A stretch of DNA of 64,000 bases from Streptomyces colonosanans (GCF_001866645.1 NZ_MLYP01000037.1:47807-111806), one strand, 5' to 3'. Positions 53,374-62,238 are shown, numbered from the stretch's first letter. The notes: a model not told the origin generated them from the letters alone. A program made the numbers and translations.

Positions 53374-53424
53374 CGGTCTCCTTCGACACGGCTTCGACAC
53401 GACGCGAATCGGCTCCGACGCGCC

Positions 53425-53442
53425 ACACTAACCGGTCGGTAT
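53425..53442. promoter_or_regulatory. Candidate TetR operator upstream of the SDR gene
   Basis: CACTAACC-GGTCGGTAT shares the ACCGGTCGG core with 49501-49509. The left half is less conserved (about 6 of 9 pairs). It lies about 55 bp upstream of the SDR start codon on the opposite strand. Confidence 0.5.
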
Positions 53443-53524
53443 GTTGCGGGGAAGAGTCGTTCCGGGTGGCGCTCCGCCGGCGGACCGGTCCGGATCATTC
53501 CGGTCCGGCTCGTTCCGTGGCGCC

Positions 53525-53548
53525 CTCACGCACGCTAGCGTGCGTGAG
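53525..53548. promoter_or_regulatory. 24-bp perfect palindrome upstream of the NamZ gene
   Basis: CTCACGCACGCT and its exact complement AGCGTGCGTGAG abut without spacer, 33 bp before the ATG at 53582. Too short a loop for a terminator; more likely a repressor or activator site for the muramidase gene. Confidence 0.55.
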
Positions 53549-53581
53549 CATGACACGTGCCGAGATCACGGAGGTCGCCGC

Positions 53582-54829
53582 ATGAAGCTGTCCAGACGGA
53601 GCCTGCTCGCCACCACGGCCGCGGTCGCGGCCTCGACGATCCCGGCAGCACAGGCCCAGGCGGCCCCCGAGGGCCGCGGCCGGCCGCCGAGCACAGGCTT
53701 CGAGCGCCTGGCGGCCGACGGTTACGCGCTGCTCGACGGGCAGCGGGTCGGCATCGTCACCAACCCGACCGGCATCACCCGGGACGTACGGCACATCGTG
53801 GACGTCATGCACGCCGACCGCCGGGTGAACCTGGTCGCCGTGTTCGGCCCGGAGCACGGCTTCCGCGGCACCGCGCAGGCGGGCGGATCCGAAGGCCGCT
53901 ACGACGACCCGGCCACCGGGCTGCCCGTGTACGACACGTACCTCAAGAGCGGGCGGCCGCTCGCCGATGTCTTCACCGCCTCGGGCGTGAACACGGTCGT
54001 CTTCGACATCCAGGACGTCGGCGCCCGCTTCTACACGTACATCTGGACGCTCTACGACTGCATGGAGGCCGCCGCGCTGGCCGGCAAGCGATTCGTGGTG
54101 CTCGACCGCCCGAACCCGGTGACCGGCCGGGAGTCCCTGGGCCCGGTGCTGCACCCGGAGTTCGCCACCTTCGTCGGACGGCAGCCGATCTCCCAGGCGC
54201 ACGGCATGACGGTCGCGGAACTGGCGCGGCTGTTCAACAGGGAGTTCCTGACCAAGCCGGTGCGTCTGGACACGGTCCGGATGACCGGCTGGAAGCGGTC
54301 GCAGTTCTACGACACCTCCGGGCTGCCCTGGGTACCGCCGAGCCCCAACATGCCGACCCCCGACACCGCCCTCGTCTACTCCGGAACCTGCCTGTTCGAG
54401 GGCACCAACCTGTCGGAAGGCCGTGGCACCACCCGCCCCTTCGAACTGCTCGGCGCGGCGGGCATCGACGGACGCTGGGCGGATGCCGCGGGCGCGCTCG
54501 GGCTGCCGGGTGTGCACTTCCGGGAGGCGTACTTCGCGCCCACCTTCTCCAAGTTCCAGAACACGACGGTCGGCGGCGTGCAGATCCATGTCCACGACCG
54601 GGCCGCCTACGACCCCGTACGGACCGGGATCGCGCTGCTCGTCACCGCCAAACAGGTCTGGAGCGACTTCGCCTGGCGCTCGGACAACTGGATCGACAAG
54701 CTCACCGGTTCCACACGCGTGCGCACGATGATCGACGCCGGGGCGGACACCGACGCGGTGGTGGCCGGCTGGCAGGAGGAACTGGCGGCGTTCCGGAAGG
54801 TACGGAAGGAGTACCTCCTCTACAACTGA
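53582..54829 (+). CDS. Tat-exported NamZ-type exo-beta-N-acetylmuramidase (DUF1343)
   Basis: 415 residues. The N-terminus KLSRRSLLATTAAVAAST is a Tat signal (twin Arg, hydrophobic stretch, Ala-rich cleavage near residue 29). The mature part is a full DUF1343/GH171 domain (GIVTNPTGITRD, VFGPEHGFRG, DIQDVGARFYTYIWTL, LDRPNPVTG, LFEGTNLSEGRGTTRPFE). The characterised member, B. subtilis NamZ, releases MurNAc from peptidoglycan fragments, so wall recycling is likely. A 24-bp palindrome lies in its promoter region. Confidence 0.88.
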   Translation: MKLSRRSLLATTAAVAASTIPAAQAQAAPEGRGRPPSTGFERLAADGYALLDGQRVGIVTNPTGITRDVRHIVDVMHADRRVNLVAVFGPEHGFRGTAQAGGSEGRYDDPATGLPVYDTYLKSGRPLADVFTASGVNTVVFDIQDVGARFYTYIWTLYDCMEAAALAGKRFVVLDRPNPVTGRESLGPVLHPEFATFVGRQPISQAHGMTVAELARLFNREFLTKPVRLDTVRMTGWKRSQFYDTSGLPWVPPSPNMPTPDTALVYSGTCLFEGTNLSEGRGTTRPFELLGAAGIDGRWADAAGALGLPGVHFREAYFAPTFSKFQNTTVGGVQIHVHDRAAYDPVRTGIALLVTAKQVWSDFAWRSDNWIDKLTGSTRVRTMIDAGADTDAVVAGWQEELAAFRKVRKEYLLYN

Positions 54830-54941
54830 GCCTCCAGGAGGGTCCCGTCCCCGGCTGAGCCGTGGCGTATGGCCAATTCTCCCCATTAGCAGGACGATGC
54901 ATCACGCATCGTGCCGTTCGGGAGGGACGAGGGGGTCTGTC

Positions 54942-56258
54942 ATGACAGGTCCGGAGATCAGCGTGGCTCCGTACTGGGAGCTGACCTTCGACGCGGACGG
55001 GGACGTGGACGGCCCGGAGCGGGACCGGCTGCTCGCCGCGCTCCCGGCGAGCGGCGTGCGCGACCTGATCGTCTTCGCGCACGGCTGGAACAACGACCGC
55101 TCCCTCGCGACCCGGCTCTACAGCGACTTCTTCGCGCCGATCCCGCGGCTCGCCCCGGCCGCGCGGATCGGGTACGTGGGCGTGGTGTGGCCGTCGATGC
55201 TGTTCTGCGACGAACCGATCCCCGACTTCCCGCGTCCGACCGCCGCCGGGCCCGCTCCGGGCCCGGCGCTGGACCAGGACACCCGGCAGGCGCTCAAGAA
55301 GGCCTTCCCGGGGAGGGCCACGGTGGTCGACCGGCTGGCGCGGATGCTGCACGGGCATCCGCGCGACGAGGCCGGTCTGGAGGAGTTCGGGCGGCTGGTC
55401 CGGTCGCTGGTGGAGGCGGAACCGCCGGGCCCGCAGGGCCTGTTCGCGGCGGACACGATGACGCCGGGCGCGCCGCAGCGCGAACCGGTGATGTTCTCAC
55501 GGCCCACGGCGGCCGTCTGCGCCGAGTTCGCGCAGGCCGAGGCCCAGTTGGAAGCGCCGGAGGGGCAGGAGTCGTTCTCGCTGCCGAACCCGTGGAACGG
55601 GGCGAAGGAGTTGCTGCGTCAGGCGACGTACTACGCGATGAAGCGGCGCGCGGGCACGGTCGGTGAGCGCGGGCTGGGCCCGGCGGTAGGGCGGCTGGCG
55701 GGCGCGGCCCCGGGCCTCAGGGTCCATCTGGTCGGGCACAGCTTCGGCGGGCGCCTGGTGTCGTTCGCGCTGTGCGGGCTGCCCGCGGGGGCAGGGGCGG
55801 TGAAGTCCGTGACCCTGCTCCAAGGAGCCTTCTCGCACTACGCGTTCGCCGCCCGGCTGCCGGACGACCCGCGCGCGGGAGGGGTGCTGCAGGGCCGGGA
55901 GCACCGTATCGACGGACCCCTGGTGTGCTGCTTCTCCCGTTTCGACGCGGCGCTCGGCACGTTCTATCCTCTGGCCTCGCGCCTGGCGCACGACGACCGG
56001 TCGCTGCTCGACCTCGGCCTCGGCTCGCTGCTCGGCGCGAGATGGGGGGCGATGGGGCACGACGGGGTCCAGGCGGTGCCGGGCACACGCTCGTGCACCC
56101 TCGCCGACGCCCTGGGTTCGGCGATGCCGGCGTCCGGGTGCGTGAACGTCGACGCGGCCGGGGTGGTCCGGCGCGGCGGCCCGCCGAGCGGCGCGCACAG
56201 CGACATCCTGCACCCGGAGCTCGCGCGAGTGGTCCTGGCGGCGGGCCGCATCCACTGA
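54942..56258 (+). CDS. Alpha/beta-hydrolase-like protein
   Basis: 438 residues. An N-terminal segment (LIVFAHGWNNDRS, near residue 45) and a nucleophile elbow VGHSFGGRLVSFAL (around 263) mark an alpha/beta hydrolase with a large helical insertion between them. Similar Streptomyces proteins are sometimes labelled serine/threonine kinase, which the sequence does not support. The ATG at 54942 with GAGGGGGT upstream is chosen. The substrate is unknown. Confidence 0.8.
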   Translation: MTGPEISVAPYWELTFDADGDVDGPERDRLLAALPASGVRDLIVFAHGWNNDRSLATRLYSDFFAPIPRLAPAARIGYVGVVWPSMLFCDEPIPDFPRPTAAGPAPGPALDQDTRQALKKAFPGRATVVDRLARMLHGHPRDEAGLEEFGRLVRSLVEAEPPGPQGLFAADTMTPGAPQREPVMFSRPTAAVCAEFAQAEAQLEAPEGQESFSLPNPWNGAKELLRQATYYAMKRRAGTVGERGLGPAVGRLAGAAPGLRVHLVGHSFGGRLVSFALCGLPAGAGAVKSVTLLQGAFSHYAFAARLPDDPRAGGVLQGREHRIDGPLVCCFSRFDAALGTFYPLASRLAHDDRSLLDLGLGSLLGARWGAMGHDGVQAVPGTRSCTLADALGSAMPASGCVNVDAAGVVRRGGPPSGAHSDILHPELARVVLAAGRIH

Positions 56259-56692
56259 CCCGCCGCCGGAGGGCGTCGTCGATGGTGGCCGCTTCCGCGG
56301 TGCCGACGGCCGCCGGCACGCATATCGACGCGGCCTTGAGGAACTCGGGGAATCGGCGGGGAGTTCTCGGAGTGTCGAGCGTGATGCGTGGGGTGCGCCG
56401 TGGCATGGCAGCTCCTCCGGACGATGGTGGGCCGGACGTTACCGTCGCTATCCCCGCGAGTGAAGATGAACATGCGTCAACTTGCGAGGGCCACCGTGGT
56501 TCACGCGGCGCCCTCGACGAGGAACGACGGCGTGCGGGAAGAGGGCCGGAAGCCGTTCGACGGATGGCTTATGGAGGTCATCGGAAAACGGATGGAGCCG
56601 AATCGCTTGTCGATACGTCTATTCGGCGACGTCCCTACGACGACGCCGAAGTGACCGCAGTACAGGTGCAGGTGTGACGGAGGTGCAGGGCG
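56259..56692. other. Intergenic interval without a supported gene
   Basis: 434 bp. A short minus-strand reading from 56406 (MPRRTPRITLDTPRTPRRF...) covers some of it but runs into the hydrolase gene without a family match; a plus-strand frame at 56388-56654 has no ribosome site. The right half is AT-richer and should carry the promoter for the gene at 56693. Confidence 0.5.
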
Positions 56693-57295
56693 ATGGCCGG
56701 TTTCCGGAGTCTGGCGAGACAGGTGCGGGATCCGCGGTGCGATCTGGCACTGCGACGCTACTCACTGCGCAAGTGCCTGGAGAAGTTCGCCCCTTACGGG
56801 CACAGGGCGACCTGGGACCATCTGTGCTCCCGGGCCGGGTTCGGCGGCGAGGACCGCTCCCCCGATCCGGTGCGGCTCGTGGCCGCGCTGGACGAGCTGG
56901 AGGAGGCCCGCTCCGTCTGGCTCGCCTACGAGGCGGAGTTCACGCAGCGCCGCAGAAGGGAGAAGCACGAGGGACTGCGCAGGCCGGGCAGTGTGGACGA
57001 CTGGCACCGGCTGACCTGGGGCGGCTTCGGGGTCGCCTGGTGCGAGGACCCGCGCGTCCATCCTCATGAACCGCTGGCCGAGGTGTTGCGCCGGCTCATC
57101 GCCGCACTGGAGCGCGATCCGGGCTCGGCCTGCCCGGTGTGCACCGGTGAGCGCCTCGTCTGGAAGTACGACCTCGCTCACGAGCCCTCCTCGGGCCCGG
57201 TCTGCACGGACTGCGGCATCGTGGTGCCGCGGCCGGTGCTCACGCCGGGGGCCCTGGCGGAGACCAGGCGGCCACGGCTGCTGGCATCGGCGTGA
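56693..57295 (+). CDS. Conserved hypothetical protein with C-terminal zinc ribbon
   Basis: A 200-residue basic protein. The N-terminus (LARQVRDPRCDLALRRYSLRKCLEKFAPYG) and a Trp-rich middle (WHRLTWGGFGVAWCED) are followed by a zinc-ribbon pattern CPVC ... CTDCG. It resembles uncharacterised Streptomyces proteins. AGGTGCAGGGCG precedes the ATG. No role can be stated. Confidence 0.72.
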   Translation: MAGFRSLARQVRDPRCDLALRRYSLRKCLEKFAPYGHRATWDHLCSRAGFGGEDRSPDPVRLVAALDELEEARSVWLAYEAEFTQRRRREKHEGLRRPGSVDDWHRLTWGGFGVAWCEDPRVHPHEPLAEVLRRLIAALERDPGSACPVCTGERLVWKYDLAHEPSSGPVCTDCGIVVPRPVLTPGALAETRRPRLLASA

Positions 57296-57314
57296 CGAGA
57301 AGGCCTGGGGGGCA

Positions 57315-57343
57315 TGGGGGTGCGCCGGGAAGCCGCACCCCCC
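57315..57343. terminator. Bidirectional terminator
   Basis: TGGGGGTGCG pairs with CGCACCCCCCA around a 9-base loop, between two convergent genes. Confidence 0.7.
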
Positions 57344-57374
57344 ACTGCCGGCGGCGTCCGGCACCGGCACCAGT

Positions 57375-58082
57375 TCAGTCCAGGCGGTCCCAGCGCTGCT
57401 CCTGAGGGAGGGCGAGGACGGCCGCCTGCTCGGCGAGGCCGGGTTCACCCTGGGCACGGAGACGGTCGGGCGCATATCGAGCGAGCCACGACTGGAGTTC
57501 CTCCACCGCCGTGTCCTCGGCGCGCTGAAGCCAGCAGAACGGTGAGAGGTCGTCGAGCAGATCGGGTAGCCAGAGGCCGGCGCAGTGGACGAGGTGCGTG
57601 TCTGCGACGGAGCGCGGCAGCCACTGGTCGAGCAACGGGGTCACGGTCCCGCTGATGGCGGCGCAGGTCTCGAAGATCTCGTCCACCGGGTACGGAGGCT
57701 CGGGCGCGGTGAGGACGTCCTCCCACCAGGCGTGCAGGAACGCCTCGATGGCGGCCGCCTGCTCGGCAGGCCAGGAACGCCAGTCCACCCGGCTCAGTCC
57801 GTGGGCACCCCAGCCGACGCCGTCCAGGCTGCCGTCGGCCATGGCCCGCGCCGTCTGCGGCAGCAGCCGGCGCATCGAGGCGGCGTGGTCGTCGAAGTGG
57901 TCGGGGACCTCGAAGACGAACTGCCTGAGCACGTCCGGGGGCACGCGGACGTGCGGGGTGCGCAGGAACGCGACCTCATGGGGCAGGTGGCAGCGGCCAC
58001 AGCCGGTCTCGTCCGGGCTCGCGAAGCCGTTGAAGACGGTGTCGATGTCCGCGAGGGCGGCGTCAAGGGCCGGGGATGTCAT
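57375..58082 (-). CDS. Conserved hypothetical protein
   Basis: A 235-residue acidic protein with a CxxC followed by His (CGRCHLPHEVAFL, near residue 28) and Trp-rich segments (WRSWPAEQAAAIEAFLHAWWEDVL). The CxxCH would suit haem or metal binding, but there is no signal peptide, so c-type haem is unlikely. The ATG at 58082 (MTSPALD) is preferred. Divergent from the RNA ligase gene. Function unknown. Confidence 0.72.
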   Translation of the reverse strand: MTSPALDAALADIDTVFNGFASPDETGCGRCHLPHEVAFLRTPHVRVPPDVLRQFVFEVPDHFDDHAASMRRLLPQTARAMADGSLDGVGWGAHGLSRVDWRSWPAEQAAAIEAFLHAWWEDVLTAPEPPYPVDEIFETCAAISGTVTPLLDQWLPRSVADTHLVHCAGLWLPDLLDDLSPFCWLQRAEDTAVEELQSWLARYAPDRLRAQGEPGLAEQAAVLALPQEQRWDRLD

Positions 58083-58240
58083 GGGAGCTTCTCCCGTCGG
58101 GACTCCGTGCGCGGCGCTGCCGCCGGCCGAAGGAGGCGACGCTACCAGCCGCAAATCCGCTGGCTCCATCCCTTTCCCGCACGGACAGTTGGGGGCGATG
58201 AATCACACCTGAGGCACCGCAGGAAACCCGAGGAGTCCCG

Positions 58241-59308
58241 ATGTCGACGCTGCGCGTCACCGCCGAAGTACTGACCGTCCACGAGCATCCGAACGCCGAC
58301 GCGCTCGAGCTGGCCCAGGTGGGCCTGTACCGCGCCGTCGTCGCCAAGGGTCAGTACCGCACCGGTGACACCGCCGTCTACATCCCGGAGCAGTCCGTGC
58401 TCCCGGCCGGGCTGATCGAGGAACTGGGGCTGACCGGGCGGCTCGCGGGCGGCAACAGCGACCGGGTCAAGGCGGTACGGCTGCGCGGCGAGCTCTCGCA
58501 GGGCATCGTCTGCCGGCCCAGGGCGCTGACGGGAGTCGACCTCGCGCAAGCCGCGGCGGACGGCACCGACTTCGCGGTGGCGCTCGGCATCACCAAGTGG
58601 GTACCGCCGATCCCGCCCACCATGAACGGTGACGTGGCGTCCGCACCGGATCTGCTGCCCTGGGTCGACATCGAGAACATCCAGCGCTACCCGGACGTCT
58701 TCGCGCCGGGCGAGCCCGTCGTCCTGACGGAGAAGCTGCACGGGTCGGTGTGCCTGCTGACGTATGTCGCGGACGAGGACCGGGTGCTCGTCTCGTCGAA
58801 GGGATTCGGCGCCAAGTCCCTGGCCCTGGTGGAGGATCCACGCAACCTGTACTGGCGGGCGATACGCGGCCACGGCGTCCCCCAGGTCGCAGCGCGGCTG
58901 GCCGAGCGGCTCGGCGCACGCCGGGTCGGAATCTTCGGCGAGGTCTACGGGGCGGGCATCCAGGATCTGACCTACGGCGCCGACGGCCGGCGGGACACTC
59001 TCGGGTACGCCGTCTTCGACGTGTCGGCGGAGATCGGCGGGACGCTGCACTGGCTGGACGCCGCGGACCTGCTCACCGGGGACCTGCCGTTGGTCCCACG
59101 GCTGTTCGAGGGAGCGTACGACATCGAGCGGGTGCTGGAGGTCGCGACCGGGCGGGAGACCGTGTCCGGACGGGAACTGCATCTGCGCGAAGGAGTGGTG
59201 ATCCGGCCGACCACCGAGCGGTACAGCCCGGTGACCGGCGGAAGGGCGATCGCCAAGGCGGTGAGCCCGGCCTACCTGACCCGGAAAGGCGGCACCGAAT
59301 ACGAGTGA
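58241..59308 (+). CDS. RNA ligase (DraRnl-like, ATP-dependent)
   Basis: A 355-residue member of the Rnl5/DraRnl family. An N-terminal OB-like module (residues ~1-110, with GQYRTGDTAVYIPEQSVLP) precedes the nucleotidyltransferase domain. Motif I is TEKLHGSV (Lys about residue 166), motif III-like GIFGEVYG, motif IV EGVVIRP and motif V AKAVSPAYL. The Deinococcus enzyme seals nicks in which the 3'-OH strand is RNA. An upstream hypothetical gene is divergent; soxR is convergent 20 bp away. Confidence 0.87.
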   Translation: MSTLRVTAEVLTVHEHPNADALELAQVGLYRAVVAKGQYRTGDTAVYIPEQSVLPAGLIEELGLTGRLAGGNSDRVKAVRLRGELSQGIVCRPRALTGVDLAQAAADGTDFAVALGITKWVPPIPPTMNGDVASAPDLLPWVDIENIQRYPDVFAPGEPVVLTEKLHGSVCLLTYVADEDRVLVSSKGFGAKSLALVEDPRNLYWRAIRGHGVPQVAARLAERLGARRVGIFGEVYGAGIQDLTYGADGRRDTLGYAVFDVSAEIGGTLHWLDAADLLTGDLPLVPRLFEGAYDIERVLEVATGRETVSGRELHLREGVVIRPTTERYSPVTGGRAIAKAVSPAYLTRKGGTEYE

Positions 59309-59328
59309 GCGCCGCGGCCGGGGCCCCA

Positions 59329-59841
59329 TCAGCGGCAGTCCCCGGCCACTTCCCGCTGCTCCTGCTTGCGGTCGTGCCGTCGGGAGGCGCGGTCCACCAT
59401 CAGGCGCGAGCCCGACTGCCGTTCACCGAAGACGTCGTCCGGGTTGGACAGCACGCAGGTCTCCAGGGACAGACAGCCGCAGCCGATGCAGTCCGTGAGG
59501 TGATCGCGGAGTCGGCTCAACTGACTTATGCGGTCTTCGAGTTCGGAACGCCAGGCCTCGGAGAGGCGGGCCCAGTCCGCACGGTTCGGGGTCCGCTCCT
59601 CCGGGAGCCGGGCGAGCGCCTCGCGAATGGTGGCCAGCGGGATGCCGACGCGCTGGGCGGCGCGCACGAAGGCGACCCGGCGCAGCGCGTCCCGCTGGTA
59701 GCGCCGCTGGTTGCCCGATGTGCGGCGACTGCTGATCAGGCCCTTGGACTCGTAGAAGTGCAGGGCGGAGACGGCGGCACCGCTGCGGGCCGACAGCTGG
59801 CCGACGGTCAGCTCGTGGATCTTCTCGGGAATCTGAGGCAC
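59329..59841 (-). CDS. soxR: Redox-sensitive regulator SoxR
   Basis: A 170-residue MerR-family regulator. HTH at ~11-40 (LTVGQLSARSGAAVSALHFYESKGLISS) and the [2Fe-2S] ligand set CIGCGCLSLETC (Cys118, 121, 123, 129) are intact. In S. coelicolor SoxR (SCO1697) responds to redox-active antibiotics such as actinorhodin rather than to superoxide. The GTG at 59841 gives the recalled SCO1697 N-terminus; one at 59859 is also in frame. Its known targets are not in this window. Confidence 0.95.
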   Translation of the reverse strand: MPQIPEKIHELTVGQLSARSGAAVSALHFYESKGLISSRRTSGNQRRYQRDALRRVAFVRAAQRVGIPLATIREALARLPEERTPNRADWARLSEAWRSELEDRISQLSRLRDHLTDCIGCGCLSLETCVLSNPDDVFGERQSGSRLMVDRASRRHDRKQEQREVAGDCR

Positions 59842-59905
59842 CCCGCAGAGCCTACCCACCGGTCACACCGACGGTCCGTTGACAGGCGGACCGCACCCGG
59901 CCATG

Positions 59906-59921
59906 CTAAGCAGTTGCTTAG
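59906..59921. promoter_or_regulatory. Candidate TetR operator ahead of the MaoC gene
   Basis: CTAAGCA-GT-TGCTTAG is a perfect 7-bp-arm inverted repeat 34 bp before the MaoC ATG. A related partial site (CGCTTAG with GTGAGCG) lies upstream of the neighbouring tetR gene near 61101-61114. Confidence 0.6.
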
Positions 59922-59955
59922 ACATGGTGACTTCACGATGCGAGAGGCCGGCGAC

Positions 59956-60417
59956 ATGGCAGAGCCGAGGACCTTCACGTCCACCGACGAGCTGAAGGCG
60001 GCGGTGGGCGAGCAGCTGGGGTACAGCGACTGGCTGGAGATCGACCAGAAGCGGATCGACCTGTTCGCGGACGCCACGAGCGATCACCAGTGGATCCATG
60101 TGGACCCGGAGAAGGCGGCGACCGGCCCCTTCGGCAGGACCATCGCGCACGGCTACCTCACGCTGTCGCTGCTCCCGCTGTTCGGGCCGCAGTTGCTCAA
60201 GGTCGAGGGCGTGACGATGGGCGTCAACTACGGGACGAACAAGGTCCGCTTCCCCGCCCCGGTGCCCGTCGACTCCCGGCTGCGCTCCACCGCGACCATC
60301 ACCGGTGTCGAGGACGTGCAGGGTGGGGTGCAGGTGACCGTCACCTTCATCGTGGAGCGTGAGGGCGGTGACAAGCCCGTCTGTGTGGCCGAGTCGGTGG
60401 TCCGCTACTACCTGTGA
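59956..60417 (+). CDS. MaoC-family (R)-specific enoyl-CoA hydratase-like protein
   Basis: A 153-residue hot-dog-fold protein with the hydratase 2 motif FADATSDHQWIHVDPEKA and FGRTIAHGYLTLSLLP (catalytic Asp and His). It hydrates enoyl-CoA or acts in fatty-acid/polyketide precursor metabolism. The ATG at 59956 follows an AGAGGCCGGCG leader. Convergent with the TetR gene 12 bp downstream. Confidence 0.9.
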   Translation: MAEPRTFTSTDELKAAVGEQLGYSDWLEIDQKRIDLFADATSDHQWIHVDPEKAATGPFGRTIAHGYLTLSLLPLFGPQLLKVEGVTMGVNYGTNKVRFPAPVPVDSRLRSTATITGVEDVQGGVQVTVTFIVEREGGDKPVCVAESVVRYYL

Positions 60418-60429
60418 GCGGTCCGGGAA

Positions 60430-61050
60430 CTACTTCGCGCCCACCATGCGCAGTACGAGGCCGGCGTAGAGCGCGCCGACCTCGTCGGGCGTGCGGGGGC
60501 CGTCGACATTGAACCAGCGGGCGACGTCGATGCACAGCGACATCACCGCGAGGGTGGTTCCCCGCACGTCCGCCACGTCGAACGCGCCGCTCGCCACGCC
60601 GTCCTCGATGATCCCGCGCACCTCGGCGTCGACCTGGCGGCGCAGTGCGACGACCTCCGCCCACGCCTCCGGGCCGAGCGCGTCGAGTTCGTACTGCACG
60701 ACCCGCGCGACGGTGTGCTGAGCGGCGTGCCAGCACACGAAGGAGCGCACCGCGTCGGCCAGCCGCTCGGCGGCGGTGCCCTCGCCCCGCCCCGCCGTGC
60801 GCAGAACGTCCAGGGCCTTCTCGTGGCCGATCCGGCTGATGCGGTGGAGCAGCTCTTCCTTGGTCTTGTAATGGATGTAGAGCGCGGCCGGGCTCATGCC
60901 GGCCCGGCCCGCGATGTCACGTGTCGTCGTCGCGTGGTAGCCGCGCTCGGCGAAGGCCTCCACGGCGGCGACGAGCAGCCGCCGGGCCGCGTCAGGGGTG
61001 ACCTCGGCCCATGGCTGCGCCTCGCCGCCCGACTCCTCCGCCGCACTCAT
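60430..61050 (-). CDS. TetR-family regulator
   Basis: A 206-residue regulator. HTH at ~18-60 (AFAERGYHATTTRDIAGRAGMSPAALYIHYKTKEELL); the C-terminal domain is of the KstR2/TetR_C type. Convergent with the MaoC gene; a half-palindrome in its own promoter and the full one ahead of the MaoC gene suggest it controls both. Ligand probably an acyl-CoA; inferred. Confidence 0.87.
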   Translation of the reverse strand: MSAAEESGGEAQPWAEVTPDAARRLLVAAVEAFAERGYHATTTRDIAGRAGMSPAALYIHYKTKEELLHRISRIGHEKALDVLRTAGRGEGTAAERLADAVRSFVCWHAAQHTVARVVQYELDALGPEAWAEVVALRRQVDAEVRGIIEDGVASGAFDVADVRGTTLAVMSLCIDVARWFNVDGPRTPDEVGALYAGLVLRMVGAK

Positions 61051-61148
61051 CGCTCACTCGCCCCTCTCGCCGGCAGGGGTAACACCATACCGCCGCGGGT
61101 GAGCGGGCGCTTAGCCTGTCCGGCCGGCGAAGGGCGCGGGCCTGGGCG

Positions 61149-61436
61149 TCATAGCTTCTCGAAAGGATCGTGCTCGGCGAGCAGCTTCTCCATCCGGGCC
61201 TGGTCGACCCGGCTGACGATCCGGCCCGCCTCCTGGCGGTCCCTGATCACCTTGGCGAGCGTGAAGGCTGAGGTGACCAGGTACAGGACGGCGATGGCCA
61301 GGAATGCCCGCACCCAGGCGTCGGCGTTCAGCTTGAAGATGCCGACGGCGGTCGCGGCTATCGCCACGGAGAAGGACGCGACGGCCTGGCCGTAGAAAGC
61401 GGCCGTGCTCTGCTGCTTGACCGGTGTCTCACTCAT
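61149..61436 (-). CDS. YiaA/YiaB-type inner membrane protein
   Basis: A 95-residue protein with two adjacent hydrophobic helices (FYGQAVASFSVAIAATAVGIF and FLAIAVLYLVTSAFTLAKVIRDRQ), the YiaA/YiaB domain. ATG 61436 gives MSETPVKQ. Function unknown. Confidence 0.85.
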   Translation of the reverse strand: MSETPVKQQSTAAFYGQAVASFSVAIAATAVGIFKLNADAWVRAFLAIAVLYLVTSAFTLAKVIRDRQEAGRIVSRVDQARMEKLLAEHDPFEKL

Positions 61437-61596
61437 GGGGACAAGGGTCGGCAAAGGCGGCCCGAGCTACCATCCGCCGATGTACTCAGACACGTACTCA
61501 GAATGCCGAAACGCCTTTCTGGGTACGCCCGAGGGGACGTCCGCACCCTTGGACGAGCACTGCTGGTTCCCTGTCCGCCGCCCTACCATGTGCGCC

Positions 61597-62238
61597 ATGG
61601 CCCGACCGCGCAAGCCGCTCCTCAGCACCGACCGCATCGTCGCCGCGGCACGGGCGCTGGTGGATGCGGAGGGCCTCGCGGCCGTCTCCACACGCCGGCT
61701 CGCCGCCGAACTCGGGGTCAGCGGACCGTCCCTGTACAACCACTTCCGCACCAAGGACCAGATCCTGGAGGCGGTCGCGGACTCGGTGAGCGCCCAGGTC
61801 GACCTGTCGATGTTCGAGGACGGCCGCGACTGGCGGACCGCACTGTACGACTGGGCGGTCTCCTACCGGGCCGCGCTGCGCGACCACCCGAACATCGTGC
61901 CGATCCTGGCCCGCGGGCCCGGCCGCCGCCCGGCCGCGCTGCGCCTCGCGGACGCCGTGTACGGGGCGATGGTCGAGGCGGGCTGGCCGCCCGCGCAAGC
62001 CACCTCCATCGGAGCGCTGATGCGCTACTTCGCCACGGGGTCCGCGCTCGGTTCGTTCGCGGGCGGGTTCGTCGACGACGAGACGGCGTACGACCCGGCC
62101 GACTACCCCCACCTCGGCCAGGCCCATCTCCTCGCCGAGCAGCAGGAGAGGATCGACGAACGAGCCTTCGCAACCGGGCTGACGGCGCTGCTGGACGGGC
62201 TGGAGCGGCAGTACGAGCGGCTCGGGGAGACCGGGTAG
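61597..62238 (+). CDS. TetR-family regulator (TetR_C type)
   Basis: A 213-residue TetR regulator. HTH at ~12-55 (VAAARALVDAEGLAAVSTRRLAAELGVSGPSLYNHFRTKDQILEAV) and a C-terminal domain like the tetracycline-repressor class. The ATG at 61597 (MARPRKP) is chosen over an in-frame ATG 9 bp upstream. Not linked to an obvious target. Confidence 0.85.
   Translation: MARPRKPLLSTDRIVAAARALVDAEGLAAVSTRRLAAELGVSGPSLYNHFRTKDQILEAVADSVSAQVDLSMFEDGRDWRTALYDWAVSYRAALRDHPNIVPILARGPGRRPAALRLADAVYGAMVEAGWPPAQATSIGALMRYFATGSALGSFAGGFVDDETAYDPADYPHLGQAHLLAEQQERIDERAFATGLTALLDGLERQYERLGETG

Noticed and set aside
55964..56473. Minus-strand gene at the end of the alpha/beta hydrolase
   Set aside because: Low-complexity Arg/His-rich reading overlapping the hydrolase, with no family resemblance.
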